Shown here: in pieces, positions 8,238 to 16,782 of the stretch | Numbering within the stretch: position 1 is the first letter of the stretch | Layout: the number at the start of each line of letters is the position of its first letter | Position numbers and translations under genes: made by a program | Assembly: GCA_019038695.1 (NCBI GenBank) | Contig: JAHOYZ010000024.1 | Span: 1-64,000 of the forward strand | DNA from: Candidatus Zixiibacteriota bacterium | GTDB lineage: Bacteria; Zixibacteria; MSB-5A5; GN15; FEB-12 | DNA length: 64,000 bases | Reading direction: 5' to 3' | Notes under the pieces: model-generated | What the model saw: only the letters and a program-made list of their open reading frames with translations | What the model was told of the DNA's origin: nothing | Database searches by the model: none

Positions 8238-8456
8238 CTAGTAAGCTGTAAATGTCCCTGATTCTTCTATCTTGACCTGATGTCCCTCGAGTTGATCGGG
8301 AATCTCTTTCTTCGTTTCCTCGGTCAATCCCGCCACAAACACCTTTATACAGGGGATACCATCGCACAATCCCAAACCGGTACCGGTTACTCCGGGAAGG
8401 GACATCAACTGCCTGGTGTATTTTTCCAATACGCTTTCTATAGTTTTATTATCCAT
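8238..8456 (-). CDS. small protein matching the N-terminal domain of the adjacent protease
   Basis: The protein has 72 residues. The core LPGVTGTGLGLCDGIPCIKV and the end IPDQLEGHQVKIEESG line up with residues 70-140 of the trypsin-like lipoprotein encoded just upstream (HPDVVGTGTG and IPETIDGLPVVAK). It has no signal peptide, so it should stay in the cytoplasm unless the start is wrong. CAGGA lies five bases before the ATG. The gene is the last in a two-gene set with the protease. It may be a stand-alone copy of a protease pro-domain, acting as inhibitor or folding helper. The similarity is seen by eye and the role is inferred. Confidence 0.65.
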   Translation of the reverse strand: MDNKTIESVLEKYTRQLMSLPGVTGTGLGLCDGIPCIKVFVAGLTEETKKEIPDQLEGHQVKIEESGTFTAY

Positions 8457-8475
8457 TCCATCCTGACTGCTTGAG

Positions 8476-8515
8476 AGAGAACACGAACTCCTAAACTGTG
8501 GAGTTCGTGTTCTCT
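8476..8515. terminator. long perfect hairpin between protease and small gene
   Basis: A 16-bp perfect inverted repeat (8476-8491 with 8500-8515) with an 8-base loop lies 35 bases past the protease stop and before the small gene. No T-run follows on either strand, so it may act as an mRNA-processing or stabilising stem rather than a strict terminator. Confidence 0.55.
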
Positions 8516-8550
8516 AAACAAGGACTTTCGATCATTGATCGCGATAGTTC

Positions 8551-10419
8551 TTAGTACGTTACCGTTACCTCATTGGAACAAGGTGAACCGCCGATCTCGC
8601 AAACCTGGTATGTGAAGGATCCGCCCCCGACGCTAGTGGTTACATCGGTGTAGAATCCGTCGTTTTCCGTGACTACGAGCAGAGCCCTATCACGGTAAAT
8701 CTCGACGTCGGTGCCCGTAGCGCCGCTCCACTCCAGATCCGTCTGCTTACGGCCCTTAACTTTGTAACCGGTAGCGGTCAGGGTGAAGGTGCCGCCACTC
8801 GAAACCGAGACATCCTTTGAAGTCGAGCCGGTAGCTCCGTCGTCGTCGGTAACCGTCAGCGAAACGGAGTAGGTGCCGTCGGTGCCGTATGTATGGGAAG
8901 GATTCTGCGCTGTCGAGGTAGAGCCGTCACCGAAGTTCCAGTCCCAGCCGACCACACTGCCATCCGAGTCGGTGCTCAGATCGGTGAAATCAGCCGTCAG
9001 ATCAGTTGTCGTGAAGCTGAAGTCAGCGATCGGCGGGTCGTTGGTTACGCCGCTCGAAACCGTGACATCCTTCGAAGTCGAGCCGGTAGCTCCGTCGTCG
9101 TCGGTAACCGTCAGCGAAACGGAGTAGGTGCCGTCGGAGCCATAGGTATGGGAAGGATTCTGGGTAGTCGAGGTATTTCCATCACCGAAGTCCCAGTCCC
9201 AGCCGACCACACTGCCGTCCGAGTCGGTACTCAGATCGGTAAAGTCAGCGGTGAGATCGGTAGTAGTGTAACTGAAATCAGCAGTCGGCGGATAGTTTGT
9301 AACTCCACCGCCATCGTCAATCGTTACATTGAACCTGTCGAGAACATAGTGGATAGGATTGGCAAGAGTATAATCGGGACTACCGGCAAACAGCAGCCCG
9401 ACCGGATTGTTCTTCCCGTCGTCAGTTACAATCAGCGAGCCAGAGTCACCGCCGTCACTGAAAGCGCCGGGTGTGATGGCGATCTGGTCTACCATTATTG
9501 CCGACTCCGCGCACATCATCGGACCTCTCGGTATATAGCATACTTCAACGGTCACGTTCACTTCCGAGACCTCACCATGTGTCCAACCGGTTGTTCGGCC
9601 GTATTTCTGCACGTTCTGACCGATAGAGGCAGACACTATCTGTGTGCTGGGAGTTCCGTAGCCGTCTCCCGTCGGTGTTGCGGTGCCAACGTTGCCGGTC
9701 GTTGTCAACGCGATGGCAGCATCAATATAATTGTCGCTGCCGTCCAACAAGATCGGCTCGTAATCGTAGAGGGTGCCGATGGCATCCGCGGGATCAGTTC
9801 CGCCGTCAGTAGGCCCAGGCTGAAGCACATTGTCACCGATTGAGGCGGCATTGACGTTCGCGTAGATATGGTTATTGCTTAGCGCATAGACATTACCCCC
9901 GGCGTCCTTGACCCTGCAGCCGATTGTGCCGGCAGTGATATCGGGATGGCCGGTCGATACACCGATAGGAACCGGACGATCAAACCGCGCCTTAGGATCG
10001 GCATAGATGACGAATTTGCCGGTCACCTTGGCGACAACTGGCAAACCGTCAATCGTTTCCGGAATTGCGTCGAGCGCATCCACTTTTCCTAATGCAGCCG
10101 ACGTGAATGTTCCCCGCTGAGGGACCCGGCTTACCGTATAGACGACAACCGCAAGTTCACCATCTTCATTACGCCCGGTTCCGGTACCCACGACGTCCGG
10201 GTGGCTCATCAAAGCCTCAGTAGATCGATCCTGAACCGCCATAACAGCCTGAACCCCGGGGTTCATGTTGTTTAGTAAGATCGACTGTGCTGCCGATTTG
10301 GGTGCATTCGTGATGGCACTTTCTTCACTGCATCCAATCCATAAACCGATGGAAACAATGAGTACAAGTGTTACTAAGGTAAAAAGGCTTACCTGTGAAA
10401 ATAGTTGATGCCTTTTCAT
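8551..10419 (-). CDS. trypsin-like serine protease lipoprotein with PKD repeats
   Basis: The 622-residue protein starts with a lipoprotein signal (IGLWIGC, Cys30). A small domain (62-140) follows, then a chymotrypsin-fold protease. His184 (LSNNHIYA), Asp233 (NYIDAAIA) and Ser326 (GGDSGS) form the expected triad. Two nearly identical PKD domains (about 375-460 and 465-545, each with GWDWDFGDG or a close variant) and a C-terminal FN3-like domain (548-622) make up the rest. It should be anchored in the envelope, facing outward, with the PKD part as spacer or binder. AGGAG precedes the ATG. The two PKD repeats are so alike at DNA level (around 8810-8990 and 9070-9250) that they could recombine. 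A hairpin and the 72-aa homologue of its own N-domain follow. Confidence 0.85.
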   Translation of the reverse strand: MKRHQLFSQVSLFTLVTLVLIVSIGLWIGCSEESAITNAPKSAAQSILLNNMNPGVQAVMAVQDRSTEALMSHPDVVGTGTGRNEDGELAVVVYTVSRVPQRGTFTSAALGKVDALDAIPETIDGLPVVAKVTGKFVIYADPKARFDRPVPIGVSTGHPDITAGTIGCRVKDAGGNVYALSNNHIYANVNAASIGDNVLQPGPTDGGTDPADAIGTLYDYEPILLDGSDNYIDAAIALTTTGNVGTATPTGDGYGTPSTQIVSASIGQNVQKYGRTTGWTHGEVSEVNVTVEVCYIPRGPMMCAESAIMVDQIAITPGAFSDGGDSGSLIVTDDGKNNPVGLLFAGSPDYTLANPIHYVLDRFNVTIDDGGGVTNYPPTADFSYTTTDLTADFTDLSTDSDGSVVGWDWDFGDGNTSTTQNPSHTYGSDGTYSVSLTVTDDDGATGSTSKDVTVSSGVTNDPPIADFSFTTTDLTADFTDLSTDSDGSVVGWDWNFGDGSTSTAQNPSHTYGTDGTYSVSLTVTDDDGATGSTSKDVSVSSGGTFTLTATGYKVKGRKQTDLEWSGATGTDVEIYRDRALLVVTENDGFYTDVTTSVGGGSFTYQVCEIGGSPCSNEVTVTY

Positions 10420-10758
10420 GCTTCACTCCTGAATTAAGATTTGTATTACTTGTGAAAAGGAACTCAAAATATAAGGACACCTCATGGAGGGGTGCTAAGG
10501 ATACTGCTCGAAATGAGCAATGAGTAGGGCGAGCATTAGCGTGACGGTTACACTTATCCTCATGTTTCCTCCAATGATTCTTGCTATAATGCTAGGATTG
10601 AGTGAACGCGGCCTGAACGCAAACGATCACAACCGTCGGATCGTGCTTGCCGTAGACCTTGCCACGTTATCCATGAATTGAATCGGACGATAGATCGGAA
10701 GATAACTAGGGCTCTTTCATACCACCTCCTTTGATCGCGCTATGCATTTGCGACACAT
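10420..10758. other. intergenic region
   Basis: This 339-base gap lies upstream of the protease. A 22-codon frame with a ribosome site (10495-10563, -) is listed separately. A promoter for the protease gene should lie here, but I cannot single one out. Confidence 0.4.
10495..10563 (-). CDS. possible 22-residue leader-like peptide
   Basis: ATG at 10563 has GGAGG four bases upstream. The frame encodes MRISVTVTLMLALLIAHFEQ and two more residues before TAG. The peptide is a hydrophobic signal-like segment and nothing else. It could be a small membrane peptide or the start of a decayed exported protein. The ribosome site is the main support. Confidence 0.25.
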   Translation of the reverse strand: MRISVTVTLMLALLIAHFEQYP

Positions 10759-11148
10759 TCATTTAAAGGTGATCTCGGGCTGCGAATCATGATTGGTTTC
10801 GGTTGTTCTCTGTTTTCTGCGCGTAGGGTAGGATGGACACACTACAACTCGTCCCGAACCTTCATCGAAACTCTGCAGTGCGTCGGCGCTGCATAACGAG
10901 GCGGCGAATAGGTTAATCTCGGCGATTTGTGTTGTTTTCGGTACGGTCATAGTATGCGACAGAAGGTTAGGATTAGGTAATGTGCATGCCTCAATAGCAT
11001 CACAGGCAAATATAACCCTCTCATTCTCATTAAGACACGCGAACTCGTACAAAAATACACAGTATCTTTTCAGAGGACTGAATTTCGTCGATGTGCATAG
11101 ATCACACGCGTTTGGTGCGAACTGTAACGAGGCGGAAGGACGGAGCAA
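10759..11148 (-). CDS. hypothetical cysteine-rich protein, doubtful
   Basis: The 129-codon frame fills the gap between the protease and subtilase genes and contains seven cysteines (ACDLC, RYC, FAC, FACDAIEAC). I recognise no family, see no signal peptide and find no strong ribosome site at its ATG. It may be a real lineage-specific gene or chance coding in a 400-base spacer. Confidence 0.2.
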   Translation of the reverse strand: MLRPSASLQFAPNACDLCTSTKFSPLKRYCVFLYEFACLNENERVIFACDAIEACTLPNPNLLSHTMTVPKTTQIAEINLFAASLCSADALQSFDEGSGRVVVCPSYPTRRKQRTTETNHDSQPEITFK

Positions 11149-11248
11149 TACGATGTGATGGTCGTATGCGTGGGTCGAGAGGCTCGATGTTCCTATTCAG
11201 GCCAACTATCAGACAAGGTCAGCTTCCATACGGCGGCCTGAGTTGGTA

Positions 11249-12664
11249 CTAATCTGCGTAGCAGGGCATAAAGTCAGTGCCCCCCCCGAATATGTATTCA
11301 ACAAGACCAACCACATCGCCGATATTAAACTGTGTGCTGCAGTCAAAATCAGTCAATCGTCGGCCTAGATTGCTAAGCGGCTTTCCTAGAAAACAATAGC
11401 CTACCAGGGCAGTCAAATCAGTTATGTTGATCTCCCCCGACATATCGAGATCACCGTAGCTGAAGGCAACGACTGAACTGAAAGCGGCTATACGTCCGTA
11501 GCTATAATAGATATCGGGCTGCGAAATCGACCCCCATGCGAACTCAGTATCGCTCGACATCCGAACATGCGCTTCCATATCCAGAGGACTTATGTCGGGG
11601 TTGATGGATCGGACCAGAGCACAGGTCGCACTGACCAGAGGCGCGGCAAACGACGTTCCACTCCAAGTCCCCCATTCGTATTCACCGGCAAGAGAACTGT
11701 AGAGATTGACGCCAGGTGCACAAACGTCAATATGGGTGCCATAATTCGAGAAATCGGCTATTAGATCAATCGTATCCAGCGCCGATACCGCGATTACCCC
11801 CGGCAGAGCCGCCGGATACGACAACGATGATGACGCCTGATTACCAGCCGCCGCCACCAATGCGATTCCGAAATCAATGGCTTCGGCACAAGCAGCCTGA
11901 AGGCTGGGGTTGTCCTCTCGAAACACGAAGCTCATATTGATTACGTCCACATCAAGCACCGTGGCCAAACTGATGGCGCTCGCAACGGTGAAAGAAGTAC
12001 CGATACCGTCGCCATCAAAGGCTCTGATGGGAAGCAGGCTAGTTTGGGGGGCCGTCAATCGGATCAGACCGGCCACAAAGGTACCATGTCCATAGGCGGC
12101 ACCCTGTTCCTCGGCAGGAATGTCGTCCTGGTCAACGAAATCGTACCCTGAACTGTTTATAGAACCTTCGAAGTATGGATGGGTTAACTCAATACCATTG
12201 TCGATAACAGCCACAACCGAACCCTCACCGCGTGTAATGATATGGGCAGAGTCGAGTCCGATGCTGTAGGCGGCAGGCTGACCGTATAGTGAACCGGGAC
12301 TCGCACCTGCAACGAAGGGGGGGATATCTTCATCTGGAAACGCTATACTCGTCTGCTGGATCTCGGGGAGGCTAATCTGATAGTTCGGCTGGGAAAAAAC
12401 CACATCGGGGAGATTGGACAGAAACTCAATGGCGGCTTCAACCGGTAACGTCGCTGGGAATTCAACAAGGAACATGTCCCTCCCTGCAATGCTGTCTATG
12501 GCTATGCCATCGATTTCTGCGACAACGGAGTCCGGGACCTGTGAGGGAATGAGCTTCATTATGAGTTGACCGGGAATGTACGGATCCTGCGCCTGCACGG
12601 TACTCCAGAATAATCCAACGCTAAGCGCCATGATCAACTGTAACTTACGCCTATATTTTAACAT
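11249..12664 (-). CDS. secreted subtilisin-family (S8) protease with dockerin-like C-terminus
   Basis: The 471-residue protein has a Sec signal ending near ALA-type residues STVQAQ (1-26), then a fervidolysin-like pro-region (to about 100). The S8 catalytic domain carries Asp155 (AVIDNG), His193 (YGHGT), oxyanion Asn275 (AAAGN) and Ser338 (SGTSFAAP), so it should be active. Residues 405-471 form two dockerin-like repeats (GDLDMSGEINITDLTALV and a second, looser one ending VVGLVEYIFGGG). It begins 26 bases after the CHAT gene, as the last gene of the ECF sigma/CHAT operon. The pairing suggests one regulated proteolytic programme with a cytoplasmic and an exported protease. Confidence 0.88.
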   Translation of the reverse strand: MLKYRRKLQLIMALSVGLFWSTVQAQDPYIPGQLIMKLIPSQVPDSVVAEIDGIAIDSIAGRDMFLVEFPATLPVEAAIEFLSNLPDVVFSQPNYQISLPEIQQTSIAFPDEDIPPFVAGASPGSLYGQPAAYSIGLDSAHIITRGEGSVVAVIDNGIELTHPYFEGSINSSGYDFVDQDDIPAEEQGAAYGHGTFVAGLIRLTAPQTSLLPIRAFDGDGIGTSFTVASAISLATVLDVDVINMSFVFREDNPSLQAACAEAIDFGIALVAAAGNQASSSLSYPAALPGVIAVSALDTIDLIADFSNYGTHIDVCAPGVNLYSSLAGEYEWGTWSGTSFAAPLVSATCALVRSINPDISPLDMEAHVRMSSDTEFAWGSISQPDIYYSYGRIAAFSSVVAFSYGDLDMSGEINITDLTALVGYCFLGKPLSNLGRRLTDFDCSTQFNIGDVVGLVEYIFGGGTDFMPCYAD

Positions 12665-12690
12665 ACTATCTCTTCCTTCACATTGTTGTT

Positions 12691-15450
12691 CTAAATGCCC
12701 AAAAGTACAAAACCACTCCAGAATGCCGGGTCTATCGTCATACGGGACATCTGTTTTATGGCTGATCTATATGCATCCGGCACCTGCCCGGAGGATGCCA
12801 AAGCTTCATAGAAAAACATCATAAATGCTGCGCTGTGCCTGTCTGCCAAGGGCCACAAAGAGGCCAACACATACCGGCTACCGGCCTGGTGAAAGGCCTT
12901 TGCCAAGGTATACGAATTACCGTAATATAATCCCGGAGCAGCCGTTTGGCAACCTGAAAGAGTAACCAGTGATGCTCCCACCCCTTCGGCATAGAGGTCA
13001 AACGGATACAGAGGACCGTCGCTCATAAAGATTTGAGAGAATAGCGGGTTCTCAGACGACCGTGAGGCGTGTGTTGCTATGTGTACAAAACCTCTGGTCT
13101 GTGCCAGGTTTTTTCTTAAGGTCTCACAATCTGCTTCTTCTCCTATGAACACGTTAGAGGTTTTGAAGAGGGACTTTATTCTCTCAACCTCTGCAGTAAC
13201 GGCGGGTATAGTCTCTGATGGAACACCAAAGATGGCATTGGGTTGCCTTTTGAACCGCACTGTTGATCGTTTTCTATGTCGAAGGTCATGCGGACAGACT
13301 ACAGTATCCAGATTGAATAAGTCTTTGAAGTAGGTGCCGCCATCATTCATCAAAGCCATAAATGGCACTTGAGCAAAAACACCGTCGGCAACGACTATTA
13401 GCCTATTACCAGACAATTCTTGTTCCAGGGGTTTGATCAGGACGCGGTATAGTTTTCTGAGATAATGTCTCTGTGCTTCGTCGGACGATTCACCGCTTCC
13501 GATGCCAATAACCGCTCTTTCAACCACAAAATGAAGCTCCCACACGATTGCTCGCAACTGCTGTAAAGATATCTCCAATGGAATCCAAGTGACGTTATCT
13601 TTATCACCGCAGAAAGCAGCAATACTCCCGCTACTTGTGGCGTGGAAGTTAACGATTGACTCCCCGGGTTTCAACAACTCCGCAACAGAGTTCAGTTCTG
13701 TATCAAGCACCCGGTCACGAACCGGCCGGTGGGAGTATGTCCTTATCCGTCTTTCGATCGACCAGAGTCGCTGTTCAGAATCGTAGTAAGTGTCAGACTG
13801 AGTACCGCTCCGCTGATCCCCTGTGGAAACTTTAGTCAACTTCTTGATCGAAGCGCGGAGCTCCGATCGCTCATCAAGGAGACGCCGAGGAACACGCTTC
13901 AAACTCAGCCTCGTCTGATGTCGCCTTTCGTTGATAATTGACAATGCCCGGAGATTGCTCAAGAACGATGAATCGTAGCGCCCGAGATGTAACAGTGAAT
14001 CAACAACTCCCTTGTAAGCATCCAGTTTGTCCAAGATAAAGAAGAACCGTATCTCATCGGAGTGGAGACCAGCCACCATCTTTTCCAGGATTTCCACCGC
14101 CCGTTTGAAGTGATCCAAGGCTCTCGAATTCTGTTTGCTCCGGTCATAATACTGCCCCAGGATGATTTGCAGGTCGTAAACCTGATAACCTGCCAGCTTA
14201 CTGGTGAGCAGGGATTCTGCAGCGCGAATCCCTTTTGCGCTGTCACCGTTATGAAGCATGATTCGCACCAGATGTATGTCAGCATCGGAGGTTCTTCGCC
14301 TGTCGCCGCTTTTCTTAAAAAGTCGCTTGGCTCGTAGCGTCGCCTCATCGGCAGCTTTGATTCGCCCATTCGTCAACGAAAGCTGAGCCAGAGCCATCGA
14401 TGTAATCCCGAGCCAGAGGTCATTCTTCTCCTGCTGGAACAGCCTGGCAGACCGCCTAAGATAGCGGGATGCCAATCTGGGTTCACCGAGTTTGAGATGG
14501 GCAATTCCAATGAAATACGTTGCTTTGGCTGATTCATATTGCATCCCGAGCTTACTGAACTGGTTTGTGGCTTCTTCTCCGAGGTGAATAGCGGTCCCAA
14601 GTTGATTCAAATGTAGATTCACCTCAGCCAGATCCAATTGCGTAAGGGTCGCAGTTCTTCGGTCTCCGAGTTTGACGAATGTCGTATGGACTTCCTCAAA
14701 AGTCCTCAGTGATTCTGCATATTCGTCTTTAAGAAAATAGAGATAGGCTAATGAATACTTCGCCTTACATTCAAAAAGATGGAATCCCTCTTTTGCGTAT
14801 GTGTCGCCCGCTAACTTGTACAGTTGAGCAGCGACATCCAGTTTGTTTAGGTTAGCGAAGATGTTGGCCCGGTTAAAGTCAACTGTCGCAACGGCTACGC
14901 CGCCATTGGCCGCCAGAATCGTACGGGCTTTATCGTAGTATGCAAGGGCCAGGTGATTGCGGTCCATCCTGTGATACACGTTGCCAATGTTCGCGAGAAC
15001 TTTGCCCACGTTCGGCGACATCCGCTTCTTTCTAAAGTAGCTAAGTGACTTCTTGCCGGTTTTGATCGCTTCATCATAGTAGCCCAGATACATCTGTGCA
15101 TCCATAAGACCTTGGCCAACAAGAGCCACAGCGCGGGAATCACGCTGTTTTCGGAACAACGCACTCACCTGCTTGTATTGCTTCAAAGCCTGCCGATGAT
15201 TGCCCATCCACTGGCTGACGCGCGCCTGCATTGCAATCAAGTTGGGTTTGTATTTCGCCGGTAACAAGCGGACACAAGGTCTCAAACCGTCCACCAATCT
15301 CTTTGCTTTTCGGAGATCGGTCGCGAGCAGTCGATTTATGGAACTGTTTAGACAATCCAGAAAACTATCCATGTCGCCGTCGAAGCGACTATCGATCAGC
15401 CGATTGACGGCATCTCTATTTTTCAGTTTTCTCACATCGGAGAGTTTCAT
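12691..15450 (-). CDS. TPR-CHAT caspase-like protease
   Basis: The start is taken as ATG 15450, which overlaps the preceding stop by one base (TGATG). This gives 919 residues. About residues 50-470 are tetratricopeptide repeats (for example AKATYFIGIAHLKLGEPRLA). After a linker with charged helices comes a C-terminal CHAT domain (about 640-915). His794 (HIATHA) and Cys834 (LSGCQT) form the caspase-like dyad, both intact. No signal peptide is seen, so it is cytoplasmic. CHAT proteases act in bacterial stress, death and defence pathways, with TPRs as sensor or substrate arm. The operon partners are an ECF sigma factor, an anti-sigma-like protein and a secreted subtilase. A natural guess is that it cleaves the anti-sigma-like protein or another regulator. 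Confidence 0.88.
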   Translation of the reverse strand: MKLSDVRKLKNRDAVNRLIDSRFDGDMDSFLDCLNSSINRLLATDLRKAKRLVDGLRPCVRLLPAKYKPNLIAMQARVSQWMGNHRQALKQYKQVSALFRKQRDSRAVALVGQGLMDAQMYLGYYDEAIKTGKKSLSYFRKKRMSPNVGKVLANIGNVYHRMDRNHLALAYYDKARTILAANGGVAVATVDFNRANIFANLNKLDVAAQLYKLAGDTYAKEGFHLFECKAKYSLAYLYFLKDEYAESLRTFEEVHTTFVKLGDRRTATLTQLDLAEVNLHLNQLGTAIHLGEEATNQFSKLGMQYESAKATYFIGIAHLKLGEPRLASRYLRRSARLFQQEKNDLWLGITSMALAQLSLTNGRIKAADEATLRAKRLFKKSGDRRRTSDADIHLVRIMLHNGDSAKGIRAAESLLTSKLAGYQVYDLQIILGQYYDRSKQNSRALDHFKRAVEILEKMVAGLHSDEIRFFFILDKLDAYKGVVDSLLHLGRYDSSFLSNLRALSIINERRHQTRLSLKRVPRRLLDERSELRASIKKLTKVSTGDQRSGTQSDTYYDSEQRLWSIERRIRTYSHRPVRDRVLDTELNSVAELLKPGESIVNFHATSSGSIAAFCGDKDNVTWIPLEISLQQLRAIVWELHFVVERAVIGIGSGESSDEAQRHYLRKLYRVLIKPLEQELSGNRLIVVADGVFAQVPFMALMNDGGTYFKDLFNLDTVVCPHDLRHRKRSTVRFKRQPNAIFGVPSETIPAVTAEVERIKSLFKTSNVFIGEEADCETLRKNLAQTRGFVHIATHASRSSENPLFSQIFMSDGPLYPFDLYAEGVGASLVTLSGCQTAAPGLYYGNSYTLAKAFHQAGSRYVLASLWPLADRHSAAFMMFFYEALASSGQVPDAYRSAIKQMSRMTIDPAFWSGFVLLGI

Positions 15451-16040
15451 CACAACTCCAACTCGACGATCATGATCACTTTTGTGTTTTCTTGCACGGT
15501 TAGCTTGCACTTACCTGCGGGAACGCGATTCATCTGGAAAATGTGAAACTCGTTTGTATCACACTTGAGCTTGGTTCTGCCGGACTGCAAGCGGATTGCA
15601 TGGCGTATTTCTTTTTTGACACCTGAAATCTTCCCGATCAACTGATATGAAGCACTTGTGACGGGATAAAGCGATAATTCGAGGCTCAACTGATCGGTAT
15701 TGAACCTCATTTGCCTGGTACTGACTTTGGCGGGACGAACACCGCTTGGTAAAGGGAGCAATTGTGAGTCAAAAGTTGCGATGCCAGTTTTAATGTCGCC
15801 GGCTTTAGTGCACTTTTTCACTTCTTTAAGAACACGCCGCACAAGCGCACGCGACGGTTTTTGAAGCTCCGGATAATCTTCACCGAGTAGTGCACACGAA
15901 AGTGATCTGAGACATGACAGATAATCACAGAGTTCAGTATCCTTGGCCAGTTCAGATTCGATCTGACGTCTCCTTGAACCACTAAGTCTGCCACTCACGT
16001 ACGCAAGCAGTTCAGCTAACTTCTCTTCAGATACTTCCAT
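15450..16040 (-). CDS. anti-sigma-like protein of the ECF/CHAT operon
   Basis: The 196-residue soluble protein opens with a helical segment (LAELLAYVSGRLSGSRRRQI, then ESELAKDTELCDYLSCLRSL). This resembles the N-terminal helices of anti-sigma factors, but the HxxxCxxC zinc signature is not complete. The last 100 residues look like a small beta-sandwich (SYQLIGKISGVKKEI, VPAGKCKLTVQ). No membrane helix is present, unlike many anti-sigma factors. It lies 46 bases after the ECF sigma gene and overlaps the CHAT gene by one base, which is the best argument for its role. It is the obvious substrate candidate for the CHAT protease. Function is inferred from position. Confidence 0.55.
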   Translation of the reverse strand: MEVSEEKLAELLAYVSGRLSGSRRRQIESELAKDTELCDYLSCLRSLSCALLGEDYPELQKPSRALVRRVLKEVKKCTKAGDIKTGIATFDSQLLPLPSGVRPAKVSTRQMRFNTDQLSLELSLYPVTSASYQLIGKISGVKKEIRHAIRLQSGRTKLKCDTNEFHIFQMNRVPAGKCKLTVQENTKVIMIVELEL

Positions 16041-16086
16041 CCTAATACCTACAGTCTAATAGCTCTCAAAATTCCATGTTCTCTAG

Positions 16087-16650
16087 TCAAGATCGTTTTG
16101 TCTTCTTTTCCAGAATTCTTCTCAGCTTGGTAAGGTTTCTACCCCTGGTTGGTCCTATAGAAGACACCGGGATTCCAAACCTTTTGGCTATTGCCTTGTA
16201 ATCGGGCCGGCTGTTCTCAAGGAAGAGAGCTGTTATCAACTCTTTCTCTTTATCGGAGAGAGTCAATAGAGCTGTCTTAAGGGCTTCAATCCGCCTGTTC
16301 ATTTCAAGTACTTGATCCGGCCTCTCCGAAGGTGAGTCCGGGAACAAACTCATACCATCAGAATCCAGATAGTTGACGAACTTTGATGCCCGGAAGAAGT
16401 TGGCAACCATTCGACGAGTAGTGGTGGCTACATACGCTACTGTTTTGTTCGGTGAGGAAATCCGGTGTATGTGTGTGACGAGTTTATAGCTGACCTGGCC
16501 AAACACGTCAAAGCACTCTTGGCTATTTAGACCACTCTGACGGCAAATCGAGAATATGATCGGCGTCACGATATTCATAAGTTTGTCCCAGGCATCGTCG
16601 TCTCCTTGTTGACAACGAGTGACAATGTGTCTAAGCGAGCTATCGCTCAT
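16087..16650 (-). CDS. ECF-type RNA polymerase sigma factor
   Basis: The 187-residue protein has the two sigma regions of group 4 factors. Region 2 (about 10-95) contains the QQGDDDAWDKLM start and the CFDVFGQV helix. Region 4 (about 115-180) contains LSDKEKELITALFLE and a DYKAIAKRFGIPVSSI HTH with RGRNLTKLRRIL. It is the first gene of a compact four-gene minus-strand operon, so it may drive its own transcription. The 132-base gap before it must hold its promoter. It belongs to the type found beside zinc-less anti-sigma proteins and large effector genes. Confidence 0.88.
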   Translation of the reverse strand: MSDSSLRHIVTRCQQGDDDAWDKLMNIVTPIIFSICRQSGLNSQECFDVFGQVSYKLVTHIHRISSPNKTVAYVATTTRRMVANFFRASKFVNYLDSDGMSLFPDSPSERPDQVLEMNRRIEALKTALLTLSDKEKELITALFLENSRPDYKAIAKRFGIPVSSIGPTRGRNLTKLRRILEKKTKRS

Positions 16651-16782
16651 CGAAAAGCCTCAATTGCCTTGATATATCCAGATGTTCTCCTAGCACCCAA
16701 AATATCGGTGGGATGCTCGCATATCAACACTAGGGATCAAAATGCACCATCGATTGTTTCCTGACAGACAGTCAACTGGCGA

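Noticed and set aside
8893-9843. 316-codon plus frame opposite the trypsin-like protease
   Set aside because: Antisense shadow of a gene with an intact catalytic triad and PKD repeats; its repeats merely reflect the PKD repeats.
12691-15450. TPR-CHAT as a type III-E CRISPR (Craspase) component
   Set aside because: No gRAMP/Cas7-11 or other cas gene is nearby; the partners are a sigma factor and a subtilase. The lone I-E-like repeat is 5 kb away and of another type.
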